Assembly: GCA_016710285.1 (NCBI GenBank)
Contig: JADJXR010000001.1
Span: 3,288,501-3,352,500 of the forward strand
Direction: 5' to 3'
Length of the DNA stretch: 64,000 nt
Origin: Chlorobiota bacterium
GTDB taxonomy: Bacteria > Bacteroidota > Ignavibacteria > OLB7
A model generated the notes under the pieces. That model was not told the origin of the DNA and searched no databases. It worked only from the letters and a program-made list of their open reading frames with translations. Positions 22,896-30,717 of the stretch are shown piece after piece. The position numbers were made by a program, and so were the translations under genes. The first letter of the stretch is position 1. The number at the start of each line of letters is the position of its first letter.

Positions 22896-24026
22896 TCAAA
22901 CGTACCGCCTCCCTTTCCAGGAAGCTCCCCGCTTCCCAAAATGCCAGCGGATGGAGTTGGCGGCAACCACTGCTGCCATTGCTGCGGAAAGGGGATGGAG
23001 CAGCAACTGCTCCCATCCCATGCCGAACCGAATCGCCATGATCCCCCGCATCGTGGCCGCAATGGCAAGCTGAAGTGCTGGCAACGTCACCATCGCAACC
23101 GAGCAATCCCCAACGGCCAACCCAACCACCACCATCACCGCCGGAACAACGTACAACAGAAGCGTGGCGGCCATGAACCCAACCACTGCCGGAAGGCTGT
23201 ATCCAAAACCGGGGACAAGATTCTTGGCAAATCCTTCAAGGATTTCCGGGAGCGAGGTGTACATCCGGCAGCGGACGGTTTCCACGGCGGTGGCCAGCGC
23301 GGTTCGCAGGCCGTGGGCCTTTGCGCGGCGGCCAATCACCAAATCCTCGATCAACGCCCCCCGCACCGATTCATGCCCCCCAATCTTCCAATATGCCTCG
23401 CGGCGGAACAGCATGAACTGGCCGTTGAACGCCGCAAACTGTGGATTGCGCAGGCGGGTGATAAACACGTTCGGCAAGTAAACGAAGTAAAGAAACTGGG
23501 TCATCGGAACAATCACTTTCTCCCAAAACGTCAGCATGGTTTGCCGGGGAACGCCGGAAAGAAGGTCCAGCCGTTGCTGCTGCATCAATGCCACGGCGGC
23601 GCGCAGGCTTTCGGGGGAGTGGTCGGTGTCGGCATCGGTGAAAAGAAGGAGCGTTCCGGTGGCGGCGCGGGCAAGCTGGTGGCAGGCCCAGTTTTTCCCA
23701 ACCCAACCGCTGGGCAGCGGCCCCCCTTCAAGGATCGTAAGGCGCGGGTTGGCTGCGGCAAGGCGTTGCAGGATTTCCCCTGTGGCATCGGTGGAGTTGT
23801 CGTTCAGCACCACCACTTCGAACTCTGGATACTCCTGCTTCAGCAACGAACCAACGCACCGCTCGATGTTCCGTTCCTCGTTCCGCGCCGGCACCAAGAT
23901 GCTTGCTGGCAAAGGGTGCAGCGGGATTGAGTTGCGGCGTATCCGCGCAAACGTGGCGTAGTTGGCCAGCGCAATCGCCAGCAGCAGAACAAGCAGAGCG
24001 GTAAGGGCCAGTTGATACCAGATCAT
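22896..24026 (-). CDS. Family 2 glycosyltransferase, membrane-bound, CruC/CrtQ-like
   Basis: A 376-residue protein starting MIWYQLALTALLVLLLA at 24026, with an N-terminal membrane span. A GT-A catalytic domain follows: ILVPARNEERNIERCVGSLL, VVVLNDNSTDATGEIL, LLFTDADTDHSPESL (DxD) and a later GALIEDLVIGRRAK with the ED motif. The C-terminal 110 residues hold three or four hydrophobic segments. This layout matches carotenoid- or hopanoid-linked GT2 enzymes such as chlorobactene glucosyltransferase. Divergent transcription from a CrtC-like hydratase 100 bases away makes carotenoid glycosylation the best guess. The exact acceptor is inference. Confidence 0.75.
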   Translation of the reverse strand: MIWYQLALTALLVLLLAIALANYATFARIRRNSIPLHPLPASILVPARNEERNIERCVGSLLKQEYPEFEVVVLNDNSTDATGEILQRLAAANPRLTILEGGPLPSGWVGKNWACHQLARAATGTLLLFTDADTDHSPESLRAAVALMQQQRLDLLSGVPRQTMLTFWEKVIVPMTQFLYFVYLPNVFITRLRNPQFAAFNGQFMLFRREAYWKIGGHESVRGALIEDLVIGRRAKAHGLRTALATAVETVRCRMYTSLPEILEGFAKNLVPGFGYSLPAVVGFMAATLLLYVVPAVMVVVGLAVGDCSVAMVTLPALQLAIAATMRGIMAIRFGMGWEQLLLHPLSAAMAAVVAANSIRWHFGKRGASWKGRRYV

Positions 24027-24126
24027 GCGGGGAATTTCGTAGCGAACGTTTGCAGCCGCCGAAAAGCTACAACGAATTAAATACTTTGCGCCCGCCAGGA
24101 ACAAGACGAAACGATCGCCAACAACC

Positions 24127-25191
24127 ATGACCATTCTCCCCGAATCCGAGGACCATTTCCATCAGCTTTCCCAAACCGGAGCCTACGAATGGAGTTATTT
24201 CGATGGCCTTAGCGATGATGGCGAATGGGGCTTTGTGGCGATCTGGTTCCGTGGCGTGCCGATGTCCCCGTGGTACTCCGCCGCTGCCGACCGTGCATTG
24301 CGCCGGGGGGAAGCGTTGGACCCGCTGCGGCACTGCGCCTTCAACTTCAGCTTGTACCACCGGGGCCGGCGAATCTACTTCGCGCTTCATGAACGGGGCG
24401 GCGAAACGTTCCGGACCGATTACCGCACCGCCGATGTGAGTTTCGGCGGGAACACACTCTACGCCAATGCGATTCCGGCAGGGGGGACCTTCTACGCGCT
24501 GTCGGTTGACACCGAGTTCCCGCGCCAAGCCAGCCGGGTTGTTGGCGAGATTGCCATTCGCTCGGAACGCCAGGACCTATCGCCACTGCTCCAACATCAG
24601 CCGGCTCCGCCCCCCGATGGCGAGGAGCATTTCTGGATACCGGCTGCGTTGGCCGGCAGCTTCACGGCCAACCTTGGTTTTTGGCGGATTGCCCGTGGGA
24701 CGCGGCGAATCTCCTTTAGTGGGCGGGCTTACCACGATCGCAATTTCGGCACCGCGCCGCTCCATCACCTTCCTGGAAATTGGTTGTGGGGGCGTGTGCA
24801 TTCTGGGAACCGGACGTTCGTGTATTTCGACGTTGCGCGGGGCTTCCCGAAGCATCGGTTCCAGCGTGCGCTGATGTTGGAGCAAGGGAAGATTACGGCA
24901 GCAAGCAGCAATGTGGAGACGGCCCAAATCGCCCCCACAAAAAAGGCGTGGGGGATTGATCACGCAGGTGTTCTGGAAGGGGGAGGTGATGGATTGGAGT
25001 TTGCGATTGCCCCCCGCTGGCGGGTGGATGCCGGGCCGTTTTATCACCGCTCAATCCAATCAATTTCCGTTCGTCAACTGGGGGCGCAATCGCTGCAGGG
25101 GCTTGGAATCGGCGAAGTTCTGCGCCCCAGCAGATTAGGCGTTGGCTGGATTCGCCCATTCATTAAGTTTAGAGCCAAGAAAAGCCAGTAG
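24127..25191 (+). CDS. crtC: CrtC-like carotenoid 1,2-hydratase (hydroxyneurosporene synthase family)
   Basis: A 354-residue protein of the CrtC/lipocalin-like superfamily, which adds water across the terminal double bond of acyclic carotenoids. FDGLSDDGEWGFVAIWFRG near the N-terminus and the motif GRAYHDRNFGTAPLHHLPG (about 199-217) match the family. In the family the YHD-N-G residues sit in the active site. WLWGRVHSGNRTFVYFDV follows as expected. No signal peptide is apparent. The divergent GT2 partner supports a hydroxyl-then-glycosyl carotenoid modification. No desaturase or cyclase is in the window, so the pathway role rests on these two genes. Confidence 0.75.
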   Translation: MTILPESEDHFHQLSQTGAYEWSYFDGLSDDGEWGFVAIWFRGVPMSPWYSAAADRALRRGEALDPLRHCAFNFSLYHRGRRIYFALHERGGETFRTDYRTADVSFGGNTLYANAIPAGGTFYALSVDTEFPRQASRVVGEIAIRSERQDLSPLLQHQPAPPPDGEEHFWIPAALAGSFTANLGFWRIARGTRRISFSGRAYHDRNFGTAPLHHLPGNWLWGRVHSGNRTFVYFDVARGFPKHRFQRALMLEQGKITAASSNVETAQIAPTKKAWGIDHAGVLEGGGDGLEFAIAPRWRVDAGPFYHRSIQSISVRQLGAQSLQGLGIGEVLRPSRLGVGWIRPFIKFRAKKSQ

Positions 25192-25425
25192 CCGCCCCGA
25201 CCGAGTCGGGGTAGCCGAAGGTCTTTAGCCTTCGGTGCCTCAAGTTTTCGGCACTGGGCAGGCTAAAGACCTGCCGCTACCTTGCGTCGTTCCGACGCAT
25301 TGGGGAGGGTAGCCGCCCCGACCTCCGTCGGGGTTGATAAAAGGTCTTTAGCCTTCGGTGTCATTTAACTGGGCCCCGATAAAGATCGGGGCCGCTACCT
25401 TGCGTCGTTCCGACGAATAACTGCC
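25187..25425. repeat. Modular hairpin repeat cluster (family 1)
   Basis: Two to three sets of the same modules as at 22496, plus a TTGCGTCGTTCCGACG element that appears twice (about 25282 and 25400). It begins within five bases of the crtC stop and ends about 50 bases before mutL. Confidence 0.88.
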
Positions 25426-25477
25426 CCGATTGTCCTTCGCTTCACATCAACCGATCGCCAACAACCGATTCCTGAAT

Positions 25478-27418
25478 ATGCCAATCATCCACAGACTGCC
25501 CGAATCGTTAGCCAACAAAATTGCCGCCGGCGAGGTGGTGCAACGCCCTGAGTCGGTGGTGAAGGAGCTTGTGGAGAACAGCCTTGACGCTGGCGGGACG
25601 GAGATTGCCGTCATCACCCGCAGCGCCGGAAAGTCGCTGATCTACGTCTCCGACAATGGCAAGGGAATGGCCGAGGAGGACGCAATCATCGCCTTCGAGC
25701 GGCACGCCACCAGCAAAATCTCCACCCAAGATGACCTTGACCGAATCATGACCCTGGGATTCCGTGGCGAGGCGTTGGCCGCAATCGCTGCGGTGGCGCA
25801 AGTGGAGCTGAAAACCCGGCAAGCCGACGACGAGCTTGGCACGCTGGTTCGGGTGGAAAATGGAAAGGTGATAGAGTTGTCGAAAACCGCGTGCGAGCGG
25901 GGGACCAGCATCGCCATTAAAAACCTCTTCTTCTCGGTCCCTGCGCGGCGCAAATTCATGAAGTCGAACGCCACGGAGTTCAAGCATATCGTGGAGACGA
26001 TGCAGCGGTTCGCGCTTTGCTACCCCCACGTCTCCTTCACCCTCAGCGACGACGACTCCATCTCCCTAAACGTCAAGCCCAGCGGGTTGGAGGATCGGAT
26101 CCGCGCCATTTACAACGAGGAGATGTTGAACGCGCTGCTCCCGTTCCAGGCCGATGGGGATGGGATTACGATCACGGGATACATCGGCAGGCCGAACTTT
26201 GCGCGGAAGTCAAAAAGCGATCAGTACATGTTTCTGAACGGCCGCTACATCAGCAGCCGGCTGCTGTCGCACGCGATTTTCACCGGCTACGAGCACCTGA
26301 TGGATGCGCAGAGCTACCCCCCCTACGTCCTCTATCTGGAAATTGATCCCGAGCGGGTGGATGTGAACGTTCACCCCACAAAATCGGAGGTGAAGTTCGA
26401 CGACGAAAACATGGTGTACCAGATGCTGCAGCAGGGGACGCGGCGCGCGCTCAGCAGCCACAACCTGGTTCCGGCAATGACCATGCCGCGCCAAGAAACC
26501 GGCGAAGGAGTTCTGGCCGCGCTGCGGTTTGCCTTGCCAACCCACGACCGTGCCGAGCCGTTCCGCACCCCCACTGCGCCAAGCCCCCATCCGGGCGCGG
26601 CACCGGCAGGAAGCTCACCTTCGGGAAACTGGCGCGACGCGCAGCCGCCAATGCCAAACAGCAAGCGCGAAACAACCGGCGGAGTAGGGAAGGACGTGCT
26701 GGAGCAGTTGTTCGGTCGCCCGAACTACCCTGCCACGGCAACCGGGGCGGAAGCCGGCACGGAAGCCAGCACAGCGGCGCAGGTTCCTGGCGAAGGGGTG
26801 ACGTTCCAGCAGCAGGTTCGTTCGGTGGAGGATGCCGAGCATGAGCAACGGCTGGGGCTGTGGCAGATCCACAACAAGTATATCCTGTCCCAGATCCGCT
26901 CCGGCCTGATGATTGTTGACCAGCACGTTGCGCACGAGCGAATCCTGTACGAACGCGCCCTGAAAAGCATGGAGGCGGCCATGCCGATGTCGCAGCAGCT
27001 TCTTTTTCCGTTGGAGCTTTCCACCAATCCGGCGGAGTTCGCGCTGATTCGCGAGCTTCGGAACGACCTTACTGGCTTGGGGTTCGATATCGCGCTGGAG
27101 CGTGGGGAGAAAGTGATGATTACCGGCGTGCCAAACGACGTTCGCCCAGGCCAGGAAGCTGCAATTTTGCGGGAGCTATTGGACCAGTACGAAGAGTACC
27201 AGCAGATGGGGAAGACAAACCAGCGCGACATGGTGGCGGCATCGTTTGCCTGCCGCGCCGCAATTAAAGCGGGCGATCCGTTGTCGGAGCCGGAGATGTT
27301 GGATTTAATCGAGCAACTCTTCTCCACCACAATGCCCTACGTCTGCCCGCACGGCCGCCCAATCGTCATTCGGATAGAGTTAGGCGAACTTGACCGAAGG
27401 TTTGGGCGGACATCGTAG
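25478..27418 (+). CDS. mutL: DNA mismatch repair protein MutL (endonuclease type)
   Basis: A 646-residue MutL. The start MPIIHRLPESLANKIAAGEV at 25478 is the family N-terminus. The GHKL ATPase motifs are present: VKELVENSLDAG, YVSDNGKGM, RHATSKI and TLGFRGEALAAIA. Residues of about 330-460 form a Pro/Ala-rich linker. The C-terminal domain contains DQHVAHERILYE starting at D481, a DQHA(X)2E(X)4E-type metal site that marks nicking-competent MutL of species without MutH, and later ASFACRAAIKAGD and CPHGRP. No mutS is nearby. The gene ends at the border of the AT-rich island. Confidence 0.96.
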   Translation: MPIIHRLPESLANKIAAGEVVQRPESVVKELVENSLDAGGTEIAVITRSAGKSLIYVSDNGKGMAEEDAIIAFERHATSKISTQDDLDRIMTLGFRGEALAAIAAVAQVELKTRQADDELGTLVRVENGKVIELSKTACERGTSIAIKNLFFSVPARRKFMKSNATEFKHIVETMQRFALCYPHVSFTLSDDDSISLNVKPSGLEDRIRAIYNEEMLNALLPFQADGDGITITGYIGRPNFARKSKSDQYMFLNGRYISSRLLSHAIFTGYEHLMDAQSYPPYVLYLEIDPERVDVNVHPTKSEVKFDDENMVYQMLQQGTRRALSSHNLVPAMTMPRQETGEGVLAALRFALPTHDRAEPFRTPTAPSPHPGAAPAGSSPSGNWRDAQPPMPNSKRETTGGVGKDVLEQLFGRPNYPATATGAEAGTEASTAAQVPGEGVTFQQQVRSVEDAEHEQRLGLWQIHNKYILSQIRSGLMIVDQHVAHERILYERALKSMEAAMPMSQQLLFPLELSTNPAEFALIRELRNDLTGLGFDIALERGEKVMITGVPNDVRPGQEAAILRELLDQYEEYQQMGKTNQRDMVAASFACRAAIKAGDPLSEPEMLDLIEQLFSTTMPYVCPHGRPIVIRIELGELDRRFGRTS

Positions 27419-27807
27419 TTCGTGGCCAAAGGTGTGTGCTTGATGTACGGGTTAGTTGCCTGATAAATCGGGTTTGAAAACAAGCCTTTAGGCCGTAGAG
27501 TGTGCTCGCTTGTAATGGCAAATCTCACACAATGGTTTTGGCATGGTGTATTGCAGCAAGTAGAGTAGCACAATAAGTCCAGTAACATCAAATTACAAAT
27601 TGACGTTTTTTTTTTTTTTTTACAAAAGCTCATCTTGCAACATGAGATTGCGATACGTAACGCAATCTCAGAATGAGCAGCCCTAGTACCCAGACCCAAT
27701 GAAATCGAAAGGCACTTCTTACCTGCATTATGATTGCGTTGGCGGCGGGTGGTAAGAACGGGGCTAATAACGTCCGCAATTCACAAACATATCTGGGAGA
27801 AAAAATT
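27419..27807. other. Gene-free left border of the AT-rich island
   Basis: No coding sequence is seen. The segment holds a run of 16 T (27606-27621) followed by a perfect 10-bp stem, TGAGATTGCG/CGCAATCTCA (about 27641-27668). The order T-run then stem is wrong for a plus-strand terminator. Composition shifts from the GC-rich mutL to mixed AT-rich. A short GC-rich patch (GGCGGCGGGTGG) lies near 27740. Confidence 0.5.
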
Positions 27808-28131
27808 ATGAAAAAAGCTCAAAAAAAGAGCATTGTACTTGTAGCGTTCCTTGCTATAAGTACTATGCTCGTTACCAGCGTACGGTTAGATGCCGAATGG
27901 CATTTCAAGTATTTTAGCGCAACAGGGTGGGGAGGAAACCCAGGAGCAACAGGAAAGTACCAAGGGCAGGACGAAACGGTTATTGACGGCGTTAGAGTAA
28001 TTGCCTTTCGGTGCGAGCCTGACCCGTCTGTACCTTGCTATAGAATATCTGGCAATTGGGTTGAGGTATGGTACACTACGATGCCAACGGGAGGAGGGGG
28101 GGATATATATATGGTTTACGAAAATCCATGA
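27808..28131 (+). CDS. Small exported protein of unknown function
   Basis: A 107-residue protein starting MKKAQKKSIVLVAFLAISTM at 27808, with GGGAGA placed before the ATG as a ribosome site. The first 30 residues are a signal peptide (likely cut near RLDA-EW). The mature part of about 78 residues contains a Gly/Thr-rich stretch (GWGGNPGATGKYQGQDET), two cysteines (C about 69 and 75, RCEPDPSVPCY) that may form a disulfide, and aromatic WVEVWY. I recognise no family. It is the first of three same-strand genes in the AT-rich island, but its own terminator separates it from the next two. Confidence 0.6.
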   Translation: MKKAQKKSIVLVAFLAISTMLVTSVRLDAEWHFKYFSATGWGGNPGATGKYQGQDETVIDGVRVIAFRCEPDPSVPCYRISGNWVEVWYTTMPTGGGGDIYMVYENP

Positions 28132-28138
28132 AATTCGT

Positions 28139-28174
28139 TTTGGGCATGGGAATGTAAACGTTCCCATGCCCAAA
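28139..28174 (+). terminator. Intrinsic terminator after the small exported protein
   Basis: TTTGGGCATGGGAA (28139-28152) pairs perfectly with TTCCCATGCCCAAA (28161-28174), an 8-base loop. It starts 7 bases after the stop codon. Confidence 0.75.
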
Positions 28175-28240
28175 TAAGATTCAAAAATATACTACCTCAA
28201 ACACCGTATGGCTTACCTGCACGCCACCATCACACATCCA

Positions 28241-29536
28241 ATGCTGAAAGAAAACATAGGGAAGAGCATTCTTATGCTGGTTCTATTTCATTTCATGTCA
28301 TGTACGGCACAACCATACCTAGATGATTTTACCGTTGAAAATTCTCTGGATTTGCTCAGCCAGTACCATCAAACGAAAGAAGTTAAAATTCAAGAATCTG
28401 ATTCGATAGTAATTACAGGGAGCATCTTCAAGGTAATGCTCAGCCCTAATAAAAAAAACCTTGTTATTGTATCTAACGATGGACGCTGTTATATTACTAA
28501 TGTATCTACAGGTAAAATAGTTTGGCATTTTCAAAGTCAACAATGGATGAGTGATAGGTTGTGTGAAGAAATGAGCCGTAGAGCAAATACAGTATTTAAA
28601 TATTACAATGGAAATGATATCCACTCTAATCATAAGCCATCGTTCATTCCCAGTAATGTTTATGAATTGCCAGTATTTCGAAATCAAATTCGAAATGCTT
28701 TGTTTGTCTCTGATTCAATTCTGTTGTTTCTTGGTTCATTTACTGGTGTTGGTGTAGATACTGTGAGCCATCAGAGTGGTTATACTGTAGTTAATGTCGG
28801 TGGTATTGTAGAATTGAATTTAAATTCTCATAAGATGAGCTTAGCATTTTTTCATTACGATAACCCCCCGTCTCCTAGTATATCTAAGCATTTTGTCTAT
28901 GATTCTATAAATCATCAGATACTTATTGGTTGTTATAACGGTAATGCTGAAAAAAATAAGATTTGGGATTCTGCATGGACTATCGCAAGGTATTCAATGG
29001 ATGGTCAAAGAATAAAATATGATATACTACCTTTGCCAGTTGAACATAGGAATAATAGTTTAGGGTATAATTTCATCGGTGGCTTCTCAGCTATTGATGA
29101 ACAGCAAAATATATGGGTGTCATTTGCATTCATTGATCGATTGTTCAATATTTCTACCAATAATACTTTTCCATTGAAAATTGGAAATGAAAATAATCTT
29201 AGTTTTGATCATCTTGATAAAAATACTGTGATACCTTCATCTGAATTAATTGAAAAATTCCCAATATCTATTTCACGAATAGATTGTATAAATAATTATA
29301 TTTTTCTAGTTGGAGTATTTGAAAGTAGAAATAATAGCTCTATGAAAAATCAAATTCAATGGTTTTTTCAAGAATACAATCAAAAAAATCAAGAATTGGA
29401 ATTAAGTGTAAAAATACCATATTACATTAATAACAGAGAGGTGCGCTATATCATACCAAGCAAAAGGCATATGTATACTTTATTATTCGATTCACAAAAT
29501 GGATGGGCTATAGCCGAATATGAAAAAAATAAATAG
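28241..29536 (+). CDS. Putative lipoprotein, possible beta-propeller, AT-rich
   Basis: About 431 residues. The signal contains ILMLVLFHFMSC, a plausible lipobox, so it is probably an envelope lipoprotein. The start codon is unsure (28208, 28241 or 28274). The body shows repeated strand-like segments of the type FKVMLSPNKKNLVIVSNDGR, RNALFVSDSILLFLGSF, GFSAIDEQQNIWVSF and YIFLVGVF, spaced as in six-bladed propellers. This resembles the exported propeller proteins common in Bacteroidota. No catalytic residues stand out. Codon use is strikingly AT-rich (many AAT, ATA, TTA) compared with flanking genes, suggesting recent acquisition or relaxed composition. The downstream CxxC protein starts right after its stop. 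Confidence 0.55.
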   Translation: MLKENIGKSILMLVLFHFMSCTAQPYLDDFTVENSLDLLSQYHQTKEVKIQESDSIVITGSIFKVMLSPNKKNLVIVSNDGRCYITNVSTGKIVWHFQSQQWMSDRLCEEMSRRANTVFKYYNGNDIHSNHKPSFIPSNVYELPVFRNQIRNALFVSDSILLFLGSFTGVGVDTVSHQSGYTVVNVGGIVELNLNSHKMSLAFFHYDNPPSPSISKHFVYDSINHQILIGCYNGNAEKNKIWDSAWTIARYSMDGQRIKYDILPLPVEHRNNSLGYNFIGGFSAIDEQQNIWVSFAFIDRLFNISTNNTFPLKIGNENNLSFDHLDKNTVIPSSELIEKFPISISRIDCINNYIFLVGVFESRNNSSMKNQIQWFFQEYNQKNQELELSVKIPYYINNREVRYIIPSKRHMYTLLFDSQNGWAIAEYEKNK

Positions 29537-29540
29537 TAAC

Positions 29541-30035
29541 ATGAAAAATAAGATGAAATTGAAAAAATGCATATCTATCATTTGGCTATATTACCTAAGT
29601 ATAATAGCCTCATTACAATTGCATGGACAAACTGCTCAACCTAACCTGAGTGATATACTAAGGGATAGCAAGACAACGAATTCTTATGTTCTAGTTGTCT
29701 TCTTCGTTTCACCTTCAGAATGCCTTAAATGTAATATCATGTTTGAACATATCCAGTTTTTATTAAGCAGAAAATATAAAAATAAAATTAGAACAGCGGT
29801 TTTTGTTGAATGTGATAGAATTGTAGAATTGAATTTATTTAAAAAGGGAAACCCTAATTATGATTATTATCAAATGGATAGTAAATATATTCGCACTCTT
29901 TTTAATGCATCTAAGGATGCAAAAGTGATTATTCTTAATGATAAAGGTGGAAAATTGCTAAGCGTTAGTAACGAAGATTTCTATAAGAAAATCGAATTAG
30001 TGATGAGATCATTTCTAGAAAAAATAAGTAATTAA
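29541..30035 (+). CDS. Small thioredoxin-like exported protein (CLKC)
   Basis: About 164 residues, starting MKNKMKLKKCISIIWLYYLS four bases after the upstream stop. An in-frame ATG at 29520 would overlap the upstream gene by 17 bases. The hydrophobic N-terminus to about LQLHGQ is a signal peptide. The mature part begins with YVLVVFFVSPSECLKCNIMF, a beta strand ending in a CxxC (CLKC) at the position of a thioredoxin active site. DAKVIILNDKGGKLL looks like the later thioredoxin strand pair. The cis-proline expected before that strand is not evident. It is probably co-expressed with the propeller-like lipoprotein. A redox role is inferred from the CxxC only. Confidence 0.55.
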   Translation: MKNKMKLKKCISIIWLYYLSIIASLQLHGQTAQPNLSDILRDSKTTNSYVLVVFFVSPSECLKCNIMFEHIQFLLSRKYKNKIRTAVFVECDRIVELNLFKKGNPNYDYYQMDSKYIRTLFNASKDAKVIILNDKGGKLLSVSNEDFYKKIELVMRSFLEKISN

Positions 30036-30129
30036 AAAATAAAAAAAGATAATGCAATAAAAATGATTTAAGCGAAATCAAAAATATAGAGCTAAAATAA
30101 TTTTTTAGGGAGACGAATTTCAAAAAACC

Positions 30130-30250
30130 GAAAAATTAGTCGCTCCGACTAAGTCGTGATTAATAAAAAGTCTTTAACCTTTCATTGCTATCCTACTTGC
30201 GACCTCGACTCCGAATTATCGAAATCGAGGTCGCGTTCCAAGCCGATAAT
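30130..30250. repeat. Decayed copy of the family-1 repeat, AT-shifted
   Basis: AGTCGCTCCGACTAAGTCGT then GATTAATAAAAAGTCTTTAA line up with consensus GCCGCCCCGACCTCCGTCGG and GATTGATAAAAGGTCTTTAG. Most differences are G or C in the consensus replaced by A or T. Degenerate GACCTCGACTCCGA follows. It is the right border of the AT-rich island. The whole spacer 30036-30283 holds no gene. Confidence 0.7.
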
Positions 30251-30283
30251 TAAATTGGCACTGTAAAATTCCGCTACTTCGTT

Positions 30284-30667
30284 TTACTGCCCCACCGAGG
30301 CTGCGTAGGCTTCGGCGTTCATCAGCCCTGCAACGTCTGCGTCGGCAGCAATTTCGATTTTCACCATCCAGCCATCGCCATACGGGGCGTTGTTGACGGT
30401 CTCCGGCGCGTCGTTGATGGCTTCGTTGATCTCGATGATCCGCCCAGCAATCGGCATGTAGAGATCGGCAACGGTTTTCACCGCCTCAATCGTGCCAAAA
30501 ACTTGCCCGGGCGCAACGTCGTCGCCAATGCTGGCGGTGATGTCAACAAACACCACATCGCCTAACTCTGATTGAGCATATTCGGTGATGCCAATGGTTC
30601 CGGTTGTTCCGTCAATACGGACCCACTCGTGGCTTTTGTCGTACTTCAGGTCGGATGGGAAATTCAT
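30284..30667 (-). CDS. gcvH: Glycine cleavage system H protein
   Basis: A 127-residue lipoyl carrier. The start MNFPSDLKYDKSHEWVRIDG at 30667 gives the family N-terminus; a longer frame upstream overlaps the accC end and is not conserved. The lipoylation lysine is K64 in GTIEAVKTVADLYMP. EVGDVV-like SELGDVVFVD and INDAPETVNNAPYGDGWMVK are typical. It shuttles the aminomethyl group between GcvP and GcvT. Neither of those is in the window; here it ends an efp-accB-accC-gcvH series, 50 bases after accC. Confidence 0.95.
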   Translation of the reverse strand: MNFPSDLKYDKSHEWVRIDGTTGTIGITEYAQSELGDVVFVDITASIGDDVAPGQVFGTIEAVKTVADLYMPIAGRIIEINEAINDAPETVNNAPYGDGWMVKIEIAADADVAGLMNAEAYAASVGQ

Positions 30668-30717
30668 GGGAAAATGCCTTGATGGATGTTGGTGTAGCGA
30701 TTCGGTTATGGATGCAG

